A DNA stretch of 64,000 nucleotides from Planctomycetota bacterium (GTDB taxonomy: Bacteria > Planctomycetota > PUPC01 > JACPCR01): assembly GCA_027625095.1 (NCBI GenBank), contig JAQBXN010000015.1, positions 36,859-100,858 on the forward strand, read 5' to 3'. A program made the position numbers and the translations under genes. This document shows, piece after piece, positions 25,028 through 34,450 of the stretch. Under the pieces are notes generated by a model, which was given only the letters and a program-made list of their open reading frames with translations, did not search any database and was not told the origin of the DNA. Numbering within the stretch: position 1 is the first letter of the stretch; the number at the start of each line of letters is the position of its first letter.

Positions 25028-25854
25028 ACGAGGAAAGCTTACCGCCAGCGCCGGATGATCCATGGCAACCGGCAGAAGACGAAACGCTCGAGCAACGGAT
25101 AGGCTTGGAATCCTCAGCCGGCACTCCTGGGAGCCAACCCGATGAGCCGCCTCTGGTCATCACGGCCAGTATGCTGGCCCCGGTATCTGAACAAGAAAAA
25201 CGTATCGATTTCGAGAAACAAATGCCGAGATTGGCCTCTCTTGCCCTGGCCATCATTTGCATCCTTGCCGCGGTGTTCATTTGGCAGGCCGCTACGGGCG
25301 CTCTGGAGAATGAACAGAGCATCATCGACTCCGGAGCGCTTCATCGCCCGAGCGTTGAGAAAGGGCAGGTCTGGCGACTGATGTCCGCGGTGTTTCTACA
25401 CGGGGACGCTGCCCATCTGATCTCGAACTGCCTGATGCTTTATGTCCTTGGCATCGCCACCCAGCATGCTTTCGGAGCGATGACCAGTCTGTTGATCTTT
25501 CTGTTTGCAGGTCTTACAGGCTCGTGCCTGAGCATTGCCCTCCAGATTGGGCCGTCTGTGGGCGCATCGGGCGCGATCTTCGGATTGCTCGGTGCGATCA
25601 TCGTCTTCTTTTATCGATTTAAGAATCACTTCTTTATCCGCGACAATCGAATCGGTTTCGTCCTCCTAGCGTGGGCGATCTACAATTTCGCCACCGGATT
25701 CCTGACCCCGTTCATCGATAACTTTGCCCACCTCGGTGGTTTCATCGGAGGCGGATTTCTGGCCTTCTTGATCAAACCGCGCCTCCTCGTTAAAGAAGGC
25801 CTGATCGAAGAAGCCCCCACGATGTCTCAATGGCAGAATCTGGATCAGAGTTGA
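25024..25854 (+). CDS. Rhomboid-family intramembrane serine protease
   Basis: Rhomboids cut transmembrane proteins within the membrane. The catalytic dyad is visible: Ser182 in GASG and His236 in AHLGG. The oxyanion/His-box motif HGDAAHLISN (His126, His131, Asn135) is typical. About six or seven membrane segments span 70-255. The first ~65 residues are a Pro/Glu-rich cytoplasmic tail. The start codon is TTG at 25024, inside the stop of the preceding gene. Pairing with a membrane protein of LURP-one type suggests a substrate or partner relation; this is inference. Confidence 0.92.
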   Translation: MNEESLPPAPDDPWQPAEDETLEQRIGLESSAGTPGSQPDEPPLVITASMLAPVSEQEKRIDFEKQMPRLASLALAIICILAAVFIWQAATGALENEQSIIDSGALHRPSVEKGQVWRLMSAVFLHGDAAHLISNCLMLYVLGIATQHAFGAMTSLLIFLFAGLTGSCLSIALQIGPSVGASGAIFGLLGAIIVFFYRFKNHFFIRDNRIGFVLLAWAIYNFATGFLTPFIDNFAHLGGFIGGGFLAFLIKPRLLVKEGLIEEAPTMSQWQNLDQS

Positions 25855-25888
25855 GACCAAGAGATTCCTCCATCAAAACCTAACTTTC

Positions 25889-27514
25889 ATGGACATCGAC
25901 CTGACCACTCTCGAATTACCGGACGGCTGGAGTCGCAAGGACATTACCAGCGGCTGCATTATCGAAGCGCGTGATCCGGCCGAAGAGCTTTTAGTGCCGT
26001 TGAGGGTAGTCGGCCTCCACACATTGCGGCTCGACTTTTTTACCTGTGCCAACCGGCGCAATGCGTCGATGCAGTTTCGGCTGACATCACAGCAGATATG
26101 GCGGCGGGTGCGGCCAATGAGATTCATCCATGACGATCGCGATGCGATTCAGCCCACCGACATTGTCACGCTTGACGTGCAGGCGGGCGATGGGCTGCAC
26201 ATTCGCACCCAGCCAGTGAACACCATCTCTATCGGTAGGATTGCCCTGACGCCGGCTGTAGCAGGGACACACTCTCCAGGCGAAAAAAAAGTAGCGTTTG
26301 TACATGACACCAACATGTCCTTCAGCAAATTCACAGTGAAAGGCCCTGAAGACGTTTACTCGGTCCTCCAGCCTTACATAGACAGCCATGTCACCCATGT
26401 TTTCTGGGGCACCGGCGTTGGGACTTACAGCCCGCTCTACGACTCGCAGACACTTGGCTGGCACGGGCAGGAGCAGCAACACTTCATGGCTGACCATCGG
26501 GCTCGCACGGCAGTTTTCATGTGCACGCTTATGAAAGCGGGCAAGGATCCCCTTGCGTTGGCCGTGGAGTACGCTCATGCCAACGGCCTGCAGCTCTGGG
26601 CCAACCATCGCATCAGCAAAAACCACGAACATGACTTTCGCGACGATTACCCGGGTGGCAGGTTTCTGATCGAACACCGGGACAAACTCGTACTTGAGTC
26701 CTCCGGCGAGCCGCACTTTCAAACGGTCGTCTCCCATGCTTATCCCGAGATTCGCCAGATGACCGTCCAATGCCTCATAGAGCAGGCTCGCTACGGGGTG
26801 GATGGCATTTACATCGACTTTCTTCGCAAGAGTCCGATCGTCCGCTGGGAAAAGAAGAGCGTGGAAGACTTTGTCATAAAACACGGCTTCGATCCTCGTA
26901 CGACCCAACCTGAGGGTTTCAAACCGATGTGGTTTGAGCACCTCTGCACCTACCCGACGCTTCTGCTTCGGGAGCTGCGCTCCGCGCTCGAGCCGATTGA
27001 ACGTGAGCTTGGCAGGCGAATGCCCATCGCGGTCAATGTGATGAGTGGATGGCGATTTACCGATAGCCTGCCTTCGTGCATATTCGATGGGCTCGATCCG
27101 TTTACTTGGGCGCGCGAAGGGCTTGTCGATATCGTGATACCCGGCCAGGATCTATGGCTGCAACAGGAGTGTCTTGACCGATACTTTCATGGGGTAAGCG
27201 GCACCGCGTGTGAAGTCTGGGGCGCCATTGGTCCGCAGGTGAGAGAGATGCATCGCGGCGGGAAAAATAAGAAGGCGTTCGGCGAGGAGTACGCCGATAC
27301 CGATCCATGGCGATACCTTCAAGAAGCGCACGGCTATTACAGTCAGGGCGCGCCCGGCGTTGCGCTCTGGGAAGCGCAGGACGTACCGAGCGTCCCGCAA
27401 GTATGGAACACCATTAAGCATCGCATCGGTAGCCACACCGAACTACGGAAGGAATTCGGCGATAAGCTCGGACGCTATGACGGGTCAGACAAATTCGAAC
27501 GGCGATACGTTTAG
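25889..27514 (+). CDS. TIM-barrel hydrolase-like protein (GHL10-like)
   Basis: An N-terminal beta domain (about 1-140) precedes a barrel (about 145-500) with motifs of the glycosyl-hydrolase-like family 10/GH13-related group. These are VTHVFWGTGVG, then an ALAVEYAHANGLQLWANHR strand and YGVDGIYIDFLR near residue 310, where the Asp of IDF is at the usual acid position. RMPIAVNVMSGW and LVDIVIPGQD form later strands. No signal peptide is seen, so it would act in the cytoplasm or be exported in another way. It starts 34 bases after the rhomboid stop, so it may be co-transcribed. Its substrate is unknown. Confidence 0.65.
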   Translation: MDIDLTTLELPDGWSRKDITSGCIIEARDPAEELLVPLRVVGLHTLRLDFFTCANRRNASMQFRLTSQQIWRRVRPMRFIHDDRDAIQPTDIVTLDVQAGDGLHIRTQPVNTISIGRIALTPAVAGTHSPGEKKVAFVHDTNMSFSKFTVKGPEDVYSVLQPYIDSHVTHVFWGTGVGTYSPLYDSQTLGWHGQEQQHFMADHRARTAVFMCTLMKAGKDPLALAVEYAHANGLQLWANHRISKNHEHDFRDDYPGGRFLIEHRDKLVLESSGEPHFQTVVSHAYPEIRQMTVQCLIEQARYGVDGIYIDFLRKSPIVRWEKKSVEDFVIKHGFDPRTTQPEGFKPMWFEHLCTYPTLLLRELRSALEPIERELGRRMPIAVNVMSGWRFTDSLPSCIFDGLDPFTWAREGLVDIVIPGQDLWLQQECLDRYFHGVSGTACEVWGAIGPQVREMHRGGKNKKAFGEEYADTDPWRYLQEAHGYYSQGAPGVALWEAQDVPSVPQVWNTIKHRIGSHTELRKEFGDKLGRYDGSDKFERRYV

Positions 27515-27698
27515 TGGCCGGCGTGGTGTTCAGCAGGTCCAGGGGTGAAGGAGAATAATTCAGTTGCAGCTTCGGACAGACCCAATGTGGCTGCCTTCTC
27601 CGGACGGCAGATCTGCACTCGGGAGAGCACAGCCACGGCAGGTTCCGGGCCTCTTCTAGCCGAAGTCCGGGCTGGTAGCAGCCTGTAGCAACGAATTT

Positions 27699-28802
27699 CT
27701 ATTCCTTCGCAAAGCTTCGCGGCACTATTCCCTGGATGATCGCATGATCCGCCAGAACCAGGGCGAGCATGCATTCGACTATCGGCACGGCACGGGGCAG
27801 GACACAAGGGTCGTGACGACCTTTGACCTCGATGTTCGTGGGTTCCATCTTGGAAATGTCGACCGTCTCCTGAGAGCGTGGGATGGACGAAACCGGTTTG
27901 AATCCGATCCGGGCGACTATGGGCATCCCGCTGGAGATGCCGCCCAGGATGCCGCCCGCGTTGTTGGTACGGGTTCTCATTGCACCATCGTCATCGAGTT
28001 CCCAAATATCGTTGGTCTGGCTGCCTCGCAGGCTGCAAATTGGGAAACCGCCGCCAATTTCGACACCCTTTGTCGCCGGGATGGACATCATCGCGTGAGC
28101 GATCGCCGCATCAAGTTTTTCGAATACCGGCTCACCAAGCCCAATGGGAACTCCGGTGGCAACAACTTCGATAACTCCACCGACCGAATCCTTGTCCTTT
28201 CTAGCATTGGTAATCGCCTCCACCATCTTTTCTGCGATTTCCAGGTCCGCCGTGCGAACAAGATTCGATTCGATGCGCTCGGCGAGCTCTGGATCGAATG
28301 GATCCGGACTCGGGCAGGTGACCGGGCCGATCCTCGTGGTGTAAGCAAGTATCTTGATGCCGACCGCCTCAAGCATTTTTTGGGCAATCGCGCCGGCTGC
28401 GACCCTTCCAATCGTTTCACGAGCAGAGGCGCGACCGCCTCCCCTCCAATCGTAATGCCCGAATTTCTGCTTCCAGGTGTAATCCGCATGGCCCGGCCTC
28501 GGCTTGTTTCGGATTTCCTCGTACTTACTGGAATCAGTGTCTTTGTTGTAAACGAGTAATCCGATGGGTGTACCAATCGTTTTGCCTTCGAAAACACCTG
28601 AGAGGATTTCGACCGAATCCAGTTCACCGCGCGGAGTAGTCAATTTACTCTGGCCCGGTCGACGACGATCCAGTTGGCGCTGTATTTCATCGCGTGAGAT
28701 CTCCAGCCCTGCGGGGCAGCCATCCAAGACGCAGCCCACGGAACTGCCGTGCGATTCTCCCCAGGTGGTGACTCTGAATGCGCTGCCGAAGGTGGATGAC
28801 AT
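27699..28802 (-). CDS. aroC: Chorismate synthase
   Basis: It catalyses the last step of the shikimate pathway, EPSP to chorismate, with reduced FMN. GESHG at 15-19, RPGHADYTW, and GGGRASARETIGRVAAG are the family signatures, and the C-terminal part contains the family's typical QTNDIWE region (SQTNDIWELDDDGAM). The length (367 residues) is normal. It lies 223 bases downstream of asd on the same strand, with heptamer repeats between. The gap downstream (27515-27698), shared with the convergent hydrolase gene, shows no gene and no clear terminator. Confidence 0.96.
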   Translation of the reverse strand: MSSTFGSAFRVTTWGESHGSSVGCVLDGCPAGLEISRDEIQRQLDRRRPGQSKLTTPRGELDSVEILSGVFEGKTIGTPIGLLVYNKDTDSSKYEEIRNKPRPGHADYTWKQKFGHYDWRGGGRASARETIGRVAAGAIAQKMLEAVGIKILAYTTRIGPVTCPSPDPFDPELAERIESNLVRTADLEIAEKMVEAITNARKDKDSVGGVIEVVATGVPIGLGEPVFEKLDAAIAHAMMSIPATKGVEIGGGFPICSLRGSQTNDIWELDDDGAMRTRTNNAGGILGGISSGMPIVARIGFKPVSSIPRSQETVDISKMEPTNIEVKGRHDPCVLPRAVPIVECMLALVLADHAIIQGIVPRSFAKE

Positions 28803-28811
28803 ATACTTAAA

Positions 28812-28832
28812 GAGTAATGAGTAATGGGTAAT
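28812..28832. repeat. Heptamer repeat, three units (gagtaat/gggtaat)
   Basis: The units gagtaat, gagtaat and gggtaat sit 9 bases upstream of the aroC start on the minus strand. Confidence 0.85.
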
Positions 28833-28865
28833 GAGCCGAGGTCACTGGTCCTCGTCAGATTCACG

Positions 28866-28879
28866 ATTCAGGATTCAGG
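28866..28879. repeat. Heptamer repeat, two units of gattcag
   Basis: Two exact copies followed by a partial third. This is the reverse complement of the ctgaatc repeat at 18574-18594. Confidence 0.75.
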
Positions 28880-29025
28880 ATGCTATAAAATTCAGCATCT
28901 CCGTGTCTGAACGACTTCAGCCCGGGAGCACGGCCGTCTCGCCTGCATCCGGTGAGCTGACACTCACTGAAAAGCAAGAGGGACGCTTGTATTCCCAGGG
29001 AAGAGAGCTGAATCCTGCATCCTTT

Positions 29026-30030
29026 CTAAATCAGTTTCTCTGCGATCTGCACTGCGTTCAGTGCTGCCCCTTTCAGCAGATTGTCGCTGACAATCCACAT
29101 ATTGAGCGCGTTCTCGCAGGAAAGATCTTGACGGAGGCGTCCTACAAAGGTCTCGTACTTGCCGACGCATTCCGATGCGAGCGGGTAGATCTGATTTTTT
29201 GGATCGTCCTGCACTACGATGCCCGGGAAGGCGGCAAGTGCCTTCCTTGCCTCTTCCACAGTTATTTTGTTTTCGAACTCCACGTTGACCGATTCGCTGT
29301 GCCCTCGCACGACCGGAATTCGGACGGTTGTCGCTGTGACACGGATATTCGGGTCGCTGAAGATTTTTACGGTCTCTTTGACCATTTTCATTTCTTCGTC
29401 GGTGTATCCGTTTTCCTGGAAGGCATTTTTCTGCCCGATCTGCGGCAACGCGTTAAATGCGACCTGATGCGGAAAAATCTTGCGCTCGTATGTGGTGCCA
29501 TCGAGGAGAGCCCTGGTCTCTTCCTGCATCTCAAGGATGGCCTTCGCTCCGGCGCCCGACACAGCCTGGTAAGTAGAAACGACAATCCGCTTGATCCGTG
29601 AGATGTCGTAAAGCGGTTTGAGCACCAACACCATCTGTATGGTCGAACAATTCGGATTGGCGATGATGCCTTTGTGTTTGGCAATGGCCCCTGGATTTAC
29701 TTCCGGCACAACGAGCGGCGTGTTTTCGTCCATTCGAAATGCGCTGGTATTGTCCACCACAACAGCGCCAGCCTTAACCGCCGATGGTGCGAATTCTTTG
29801 CTGATAGAGCCACCGGCGCTGAAGAGCCCGATCCTGATGCCTTCGAATGATTCGTGAGTGAGTTCCTGAATCTCAAGTTCTTCCCCCCGCACTTCCACCT
29901 TCTTTCCGGCGGAACGATGGGAAGCCAGCAAACGAATTTCATCGGCCGGAAAATTCCGATCAATCAGGGTCTTGATCATTTCCTGTCCAACGGCGCCGGT
30001 GGCGCCGACGATTGCGACGGATACACCCAT
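29026..30030 (-). CDS. asd: Aspartate-semialdehyde dehydrogenase
   Basis: It reduces aspartyl phosphate to aspartate semialdehyde, on the way to lysine, methionine, threonine and diaminopimelate. The NADP-binding glycine motif is VGATGAVGQ (8-16). The catalytic cysteine is Cys128 in NPNCST, and the substrate-binding region RIPVVRGHSE holds the catalytic histidine. The length (334 residues) is typical. It starts 86 bases after the cimA stop and may share its transcript. Confidence 0.96.
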   Translation of the reverse strand: MGVSVAIVGATGAVGQEMIKTLIDRNFPADEIRLLASHRSAGKKVEVRGEELEIQELTHESFEGIRIGLFSAGGSISKEFAPSAVKAGAVVVDNTSAFRMDENTPLVVPEVNPGAIAKHKGIIANPNCSTIQMVLVLKPLYDISRIKRIVVSTYQAVSGAGAKAILEMQEETRALLDGTTYERKIFPHQVAFNALPQIGQKNAFQENGYTDEEMKMVKETVKIFSDPNIRVTATTVRIPVVRGHSESVNVEFENKITVEEARKALAAFPGIVVQDDPKNQIYPLASECVGKYETFVGRLRQDLSCENALNMWIVSDNLLKGAALNAVQIAEKLI

Positions 30031-30115
30031 ATTTATATCTCCTTACTTCTTCTGATGTTGCCTGATCAAGTTCAGCGGCAAGTCGTCTTACCACCCGTGA
30101 GTGGTGAACTGTTTT

Positions 30116-31702
30116 TTAATCGCTCTTCCTGAACTTCTTATACAAGAGGCCGTATTGAATCGCATCCACCAGGGCCTCCCAACTGGCTTCGATTATGTTT
30201 TCAGAAACTCCGACCGTTCCCCAGGTGTGCTCGCCATCTGTGGACTCGATCACCACACGAACCTTAGCATCAGTGCCCGCACTGTCCTCCAGGATATGAG
30301 TCTTGAAATCCACCAGCCGGATTTTACTAACCTCCGGATAGATCTCGGCGATGGCCTTTCGCAGGGCGGCATCAAGGGCATTGACCGGGCCGTCCCCATC
30401 GGCCGCAGTGTGAATCAGGCGGTCACCGATCTGAACTTTGATGGTAGCTTCGGACAGAGGTTCTTGGTCGTGATCTTTTTCAACGATGATGCGGAACCCC
30501 GCACGTTCAAAAAGCTCTTCGTGCCTGTTGAAGACTTTCATGATGTGGAGTTCAAAAGAGCCTTCGGCATTTTCAAAATGATAGCCCTCGTGTTCGAGCC
30601 GCTTGACGATGTCGAGCAGCTCGACAATTTCAGGAGCCTTCTTATCGATGTCCGGCACATATTGTTTAACACGCTCGAGCAAAGTGCCGCGGCCGGAGAC
30701 ATCTGAAAGCAGTGTCCCGCGCACGTTTCCGACTTCGCCCGGAGCAATGTGCTCGAAGCTCAGGGGATTTTTCTGTACGCCGTCGACATGCATGCCTCCC
30801 TTGTGTGAAAAGGCGTATTCTCCAACGTAAGGCAGCCGCTGATTGTGTGGCAGATTCGCAAGTTCGCTGATGAATCGGGATGCCTGGGTCAGACGGGCGA
30901 GTTTGCCTTCAGGCAGGCAGATGCGGTTCATCTTCAGCTGGAGGGTCGGCACAATGCTGCACAGGTTGGCATTGCCGCAGCGTTCGCCATACCCGTTGAA
31001 AGTGCCTTGCACCTGGGTGCACCCGAGCTCGACCGCAGCAATGGAATTAGCACCGGCAAGTCCAGAGTCATTATGTGTGTGAATGCCGAGCCTGGCACTC
31101 ATTCGTTCAGACACAGTCTTCACCGCATGCTGAACTTCGCCGACGAGGGTCCCGCCGTTCGTGTCACAGAGGACGAGCCAGTCTGCCCCACCGTTCTCCG
31201 CAGCCTGCAGAGTTCGTATCGCGTAATCGGGGTCGTCCTTGAAGCCGTCAAAGAAATGTTCCGCGTCGTAGCAGACCTCTCGTCCAGCCTGTTTCAGAAA
31301 GCGCACCGAATCTTCGATCATCCGCAGATTCTCTTCTTCATCCGTGCGGAGGACATCGTAAACGTGCAGCTTCCAGGTCTTTCCGAAGATGGTGAGCACC
31401 TTCATCTGGGAATCGACAAGCAATTTGAGATTGCGATCCTCAGACGGGTCGATACCAGCTTTCCGGGTGCTGCCGAAAGCGGCTATTGTGGCGGTCTGCA
31501 GGTCAAGCGAGTTCGCCTCTTTGAAGAATTCGATGTCCTTGTGATTCGAGCCTGGAAAGCCGCCTTCAATGTAGTCGATTCCCAGTTCATCCAGTTTCTT
31601 GGTGACCCTGAGTTTGTCTTCGAGGGAAAACGAAACGCCCCCGCCCTGGGTGCCGTCTCGCAGCGTGGAATCGTAAATGAAAACTTTGGATTTTTCGGAC
31701 AT
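30116..31702 (-). CDS. cimA: (R)-citramalate synthase (alpha-isopropylmalate synthase family)
   Basis: The enzyme joins pyruvate and acetyl-CoA to citramalate, giving isoleucine without threonine. The catalytic barrel has DSTLRDGTQ (11-19) and the metal-binding HTHND at about 208-212. The C-terminal LeuA-type regulatory dimer domain follows (about 395-525). The length (528 residues) and the GGVSFSLEDK and ERCGNANL stretches fit the citramalate synthase subfamily better than LeuA or homocitrate synthase. The substrate assignment is by overall similarity and moderately sure. The leader carries a hairpin at 31787-31815. Confidence 0.88.
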   Translation of the reverse strand: MSEKSKVFIYDSTLRDGTQGGGVSFSLEDKLRVTKKLDELGIDYIEGGFPGSNHKDIEFFKEANSLDLQTATIAAFGSTRKAGIDPSEDRNLKLLVDSQMKVLTIFGKTWKLHVYDVLRTDEEENLRMIEDSVRFLKQAGREVCYDAEHFFDGFKDDPDYAIRTLQAAENGGADWLVLCDTNGGTLVGEVQHAVKTVSERMSARLGIHTHNDSGLAGANSIAAVELGCTQVQGTFNGYGERCGNANLCSIVPTLQLKMNRICLPEGKLARLTQASRFISELANLPHNQRLPYVGEYAFSHKGGMHVDGVQKNPLSFEHIAPGEVGNVRGTLLSDVSGRGTLLERVKQYVPDIDKKAPEIVELLDIVKRLEHEGYHFENAEGSFELHIMKVFNRHEELFERAGFRIIVEKDHDQEPLSEATIKVQIGDRLIHTAADGDGPVNALDAALRKAIAEIYPEVSKIRLVDFKTHILEDSAGTDAKVRVVIESTDGEHTWGTVGVSENIIEASWEALVDAIQYGLLYKKFRKSD

Positions 31703-31786
31703 CTGAGCTGAGTTTGTAAGCCTGCAAAAGCGAAGTTAAACATTCGCAGACAAAGGGGATAATCGATTTTCGCGCCGGTGCAATCC

Positions 31787-31815
31787 CTGCCTGTGGAAAT
31801 CCATATCACAGGCAG
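31787..31815 (-). other. Hairpin in the region upstream of cimA
   Basis: A perfect 9-bp stem (CTGCCTGTG with CACAGGCAG) with an 11-base loop lies about 85 bases before the cimA start and 140 bases after the cysteine hydrolase gene. No T-run follows, so it is not a classical terminator; it could act in the cimA leader. The rest of 31703-31956 shows no gene. Confidence 0.5.
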
Positions 31816-31956
31816 AATTGAGGGGCGGGATGCTAGCAGGTTGAGATCCTGCTGCAAACAGGCAGAAAGGTCCATTCAGCGGTGATTTGAGGGGGCCGGC
31901 GGGACTTTCCCTGGTGAGTTGCCACTCCACACCAGCATTGATGAAGACAGGCGAGA

Positions 31957-32748
31957 TTAGTCCTTTTTGCGCTTGTCATCCGAGAATTTGAACGGCTCAC
32001 CTCCAAGCAAATCCGCGCTGGTAATGGTGGGACACCAATGTTTCTCAATGTGCTCGACCACGAGGTCCGTACCTTCAAAATGGCTGACAAAAGGTGCTCT
32101 GCGTGAGTTATACATCGTGTCCGTCAAGTCCCTCACCAATAGGACGTTCTGGCCCTGGTAAGACATCTGGCGTATGGAGAATGGACGCCCCAGAACGCAC
32201 ATGTTGGTGTGGACGCCGAGGACGATGACATTCTCGATACCTCGCTGTTTCATGAGGAAGTATGCCTCATCGCTGTCTGTAATCGCATCGCCCCCCGCAA
32301 TTTCAATCGATTCAATCTGTCTGCTCCAGGCCCGGCTACTCATGCACTGCGGTTCACAATCGCAACCGCCGTCACTGTCGTCGATGGGTAGTTGCCCCTC
32401 CCGGCTGGAGTCCAGGGTGCACCAGTTCCTGAGTGGAACCTCGCTATTCACCTTCGGCGCCTGTTGGGCAAGCTTGCGCTGTGGGGTGTCTTTATAAGAG
32501 TCGAGCGTATCGCTTGGCGCGTGAATGATCAGCATGCCTTTCTTGCGTGCCGCCTTGAGGAACTGATCGGCTCGCGGCGCCATTTCCGCCACACGTGTAG
32601 TCGCTCCTTTACACCAATGCTTGTCCCACATGTCACAGACGACGACTGCTGTCTTTGCTGGATTCCATTTCAGCGCTTTTTCACCCTCGTGATACTTTCC
32701 CCCGGCTTCTTCAATTCGTGTTCGGACTTTGAACCTGAACTCAGGCAT
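31957..32748 (-). CDS. Isochorismatase-family cysteine hydrolase
   Basis: These are small alpha/beta hydrolases (nicotinamidase, biuret or N-carbamoyl amidohydrolase types) with an Asp-Lys-Cys triad. Asp39 in AVVVCDMWDKHW and Cys184 in GVHTNMCV are clear. HPSD-like IIHAPSDTLD at about 74-83 and the cis-peptide region before Cys184 fit the fold. An insertion at about 105-140 (Cys-rich, GGCDCEPQC) is unlike typical members and holds four cysteines. The substrate is unknown. It is followed by a noncoding stretch and preceded by PhyH genes on the same strand (91 bases), so the group may form one catabolic unit. Confidence 0.85.
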   Translation of the reverse strand: MPEFRFKVRTRIEEAGGKYHEGEKALKWNPAKTAVVVCDMWDKHWCKGATTRVAEMAPRADQFLKAARKKGMLIIHAPSDTLDSYKDTPQRKLAQQAPKVNSEVPLRNWCTLDSSREGQLPIDDSDGGCDCEPQCMSSRAWSRQIESIEIAGGDAITDSDEAYFLMKQRGIENVIVLGVHTNMCVLGRPFSIRQMSYQGQNVLLVRDLTDTMYNSRRAPFVSHFEGTDLVVEHIEKHWCPTITSADLLGGEPFKFSDDKRKKD

Positions 32749-32839
32749 TTATTTCTCCTCTCCAGAAATTCCGGACTAAAGGAATGCGGTAAAGACGGGC
32801 ATCCGCTGAATGCTCACGGCATGACTCCTGTCATCAGGT

Positions 32840-33658
32840 TCATGATACAGACGACTGCGTGAGCTCCACCGCGGCCCGAAACGCATCAGGCAAGGAAGCA
32901 AGGTAATCCTCATCACGATAGACCGGGTCTTTCGCCCACGAAGTGATCGCGGAATCTTTTGCTTCTTTCGGCGGGCCATAGACAACGAAGATAGACCGCC
33001 TGCTGCTGCCCGGCCGCTTCAGTCCACGATGAATGGCGCGTGAATCGAATGGCACTGCCATTCCCGCTCTGAGTTTGAGTTGGACGGCTCCTGGAAACAT
33101 TTCTTCCCAACCAGTTTCACCCTCTTCGAACTTCCGCTCCTCTTCCGGGGTATTCTGCCGGTTGTGCGAACCGGGAACCAGCCAGAAGCATGCATCGTCC
33201 TCAATGGCCAGAAGCACCTGAGTGCAGGGCCAGGTATGTATCTCGCGGATTTGCAGCTCTTTCTCTGAATCCTTCCCCCAGGCCGCATACGAATCACGAT
33301 GCCAACCGCCCCGGTAATCAAACTCGGGCTGCATAGCGAATGCAGCGATTCCGTAAAACGCCAGCTTCGGGCCTGTAAGTCCGCGGCAGAATTGCATGAC
33401 TGGTTCAGCTACCAGACCCTCAAGGAGTGCCGGACTTGCCAGGTCCGGATGATGCGGATTCTGAAATCGGTGTCCCTCCAGGAAGCCTGTTTCCGAATTG
33501 CGTTTAGCGTGCCCCAGCACCAATGCGCGTTCAATGGTTTCTTCATACGCCTGCTGAAGCGCAGGAAGAGAGTCAGGGGCGATGGCGTCCTCGATGATCA
33601 GGTAGCCATTTTCGTGATATGAGCAGAGTTGTTCGGCGGTGATCATTTGTTGCTCCAA
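32840..33658 (-). CDS. Phytanoyl-CoA dioxygenase (PhyH) family Fe(II)/2-oxoglutarate oxygenase
   Basis: The facial triad is visible: His120 and Asp122 in GWHRDSY, and the distal His210 in AIHRGL, with Arg220 placed to bind 2-oxoglutarate. The double-stranded beta-helix core lies at about 95-240. The length (272 residues) is usual for bacterial PhyH relatives, which hydroxylate varied small molecules. The natural substrate cannot be told. It starts 16 bases after the stop of the next PhyH gene upstream, so the two form an operon. Confidence 0.88.
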   Translation of the reverse strand: MEQQMITAEQLCSYHENGYLIIEDAIAPDSLPALQQAYEETIERALVLGHAKRNSETGFLEGHRFQNPHHPDLASPALLEGLVAEPVMQFCRGLTGPKLAFYGIAAFAMQPEFDYRGGWHRDSYAAWGKDSEKELQIREIHTWPCTQVLLAIEDDACFWLVPGSHNRQNTPEEERKFEEGETGWEEMFPGAVQLKLRAGMAVPFDSRAIHRGLKRPGSSRRSIFVVYGPPKEAKDSAITSWAKDPVYRDEDYLASLPDAFRAAVELTQSSVS

Positions 33659-33673
33659 TACTCGAATTACCGA

Positions 33674-34450
33674 TCAGACTAATACGGGCTGCTTCCAGAA
33701 TTCGGGATTTGTGTTCGACAGAATCTCACGTTGCCGAGGAGTGACTGCGGCCAATGTCTCCTCACGCGGTCGATAGCCTTCCCACACTCCGGCGTCAGCC
33801 CGGCCGAGATTCACGATGATTGTCTTGCGCGTGTGGTCAGTAGGGTTTGGGCGGCCGTTATGCAGAAGACCCTCATTAAAAATGATGATGTCTCCAGCCC
33901 TCACGTCATCGAAGATATGCTGGCCCGGCAAATCGATACGGCCGTGCATGTCGATTACAAACTGCGCTCGATGCGAACCTGGGACAACCTCAAATTCGCC
34001 CTGCCCTGGGCCGACGTCGGTGATGCAATAGAAAACCTTGACCATGGGGCAAATGAACTTCCCGTTTACCACGTGTCCGGTCGGATGAACATTAACGCCC
34101 CGATGCCACCCGCCGCCGCCGTAGCCCGGGTAGGTGTAGTAAAGCTCGTTGTCTATATGTTTGTAGTCTTCGCCAAGGAATTCCTGAATGAACGGCACAA
34201 CAGAAGGGTGATCCCAGAAAATCGCAAACCGCGGATCCACGTCGATGATACGGGAAACCGGCCGGTTTGAGTGTCGCTTCATGCCTTCGGGGAAATCGGC
34301 ATTCAGTGCTTCAAGATCCACATCCTCTGCCTCCTTTCCCCATTTAAGATATTCGTTGACCTCGTCTGGCTCCATGGCTCCCCGGAGGTGCAGGAAACCG
34401 CGTAGGTCAAATTCAAATCGGGCATCGTCTGTAACTTCAAAGGTCTTCAT
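33674..34450 (-). CDS. PhyH-family protein with HxG in place of HxD/E
   Basis: The double-stranded beta helix is recognisable: GGGWHRGVN (113-120), GQGEFEVVPGSHRAQF (149-164), and FNEGLLHNG (191-199) with the distal His197 and Arg208. The proximal metal motif is His116-Arg-Gly118, so the usual acidic ligand is absent. In Fe(II)/2OG halogenases the same change (HxG or HxA) opens a site for chloride. A glycine here is also seen in other PVC PhyH relatives with unknown activity, so halogenation is only a possibility. It lies 16 bases upstream of the normal PhyH gene and is the first gene of that unit. Confidence 0.82.
   Translation of the reverse strand: MKTFEVTDDARFEFDLRGFLHLRGAMEPDEVNEYLKWGKEAEDVDLEALNADFPEGMKRHSNRPVSRIIDVDPRFAIFWDHPSVVPFIQEFLGEDYKHIDNELYYTYPGYGGGGWHRGVNVHPTGHVVNGKFICPMVKVFYCITDVGPGQGEFEVVPGSHRAQFVIDMHGRIDLPGQHIFDDVRAGDIIIFNEGLLHNGRPNPTDHTRKTIIVNLGRADAGVWEGYRPREETLAAVTPRQREILSNTNPEFWKQPVLV

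Noticed and set aside
27744..28559. 271-codon open frame opposite aroC
   Set aside because: A shadow of chorismate synthase; the aroC frame carries all family signatures.
30845..31711. 288-codon open frame opposite cimA
   Set aside because: A shadow of citramalate synthase with no family similarity.
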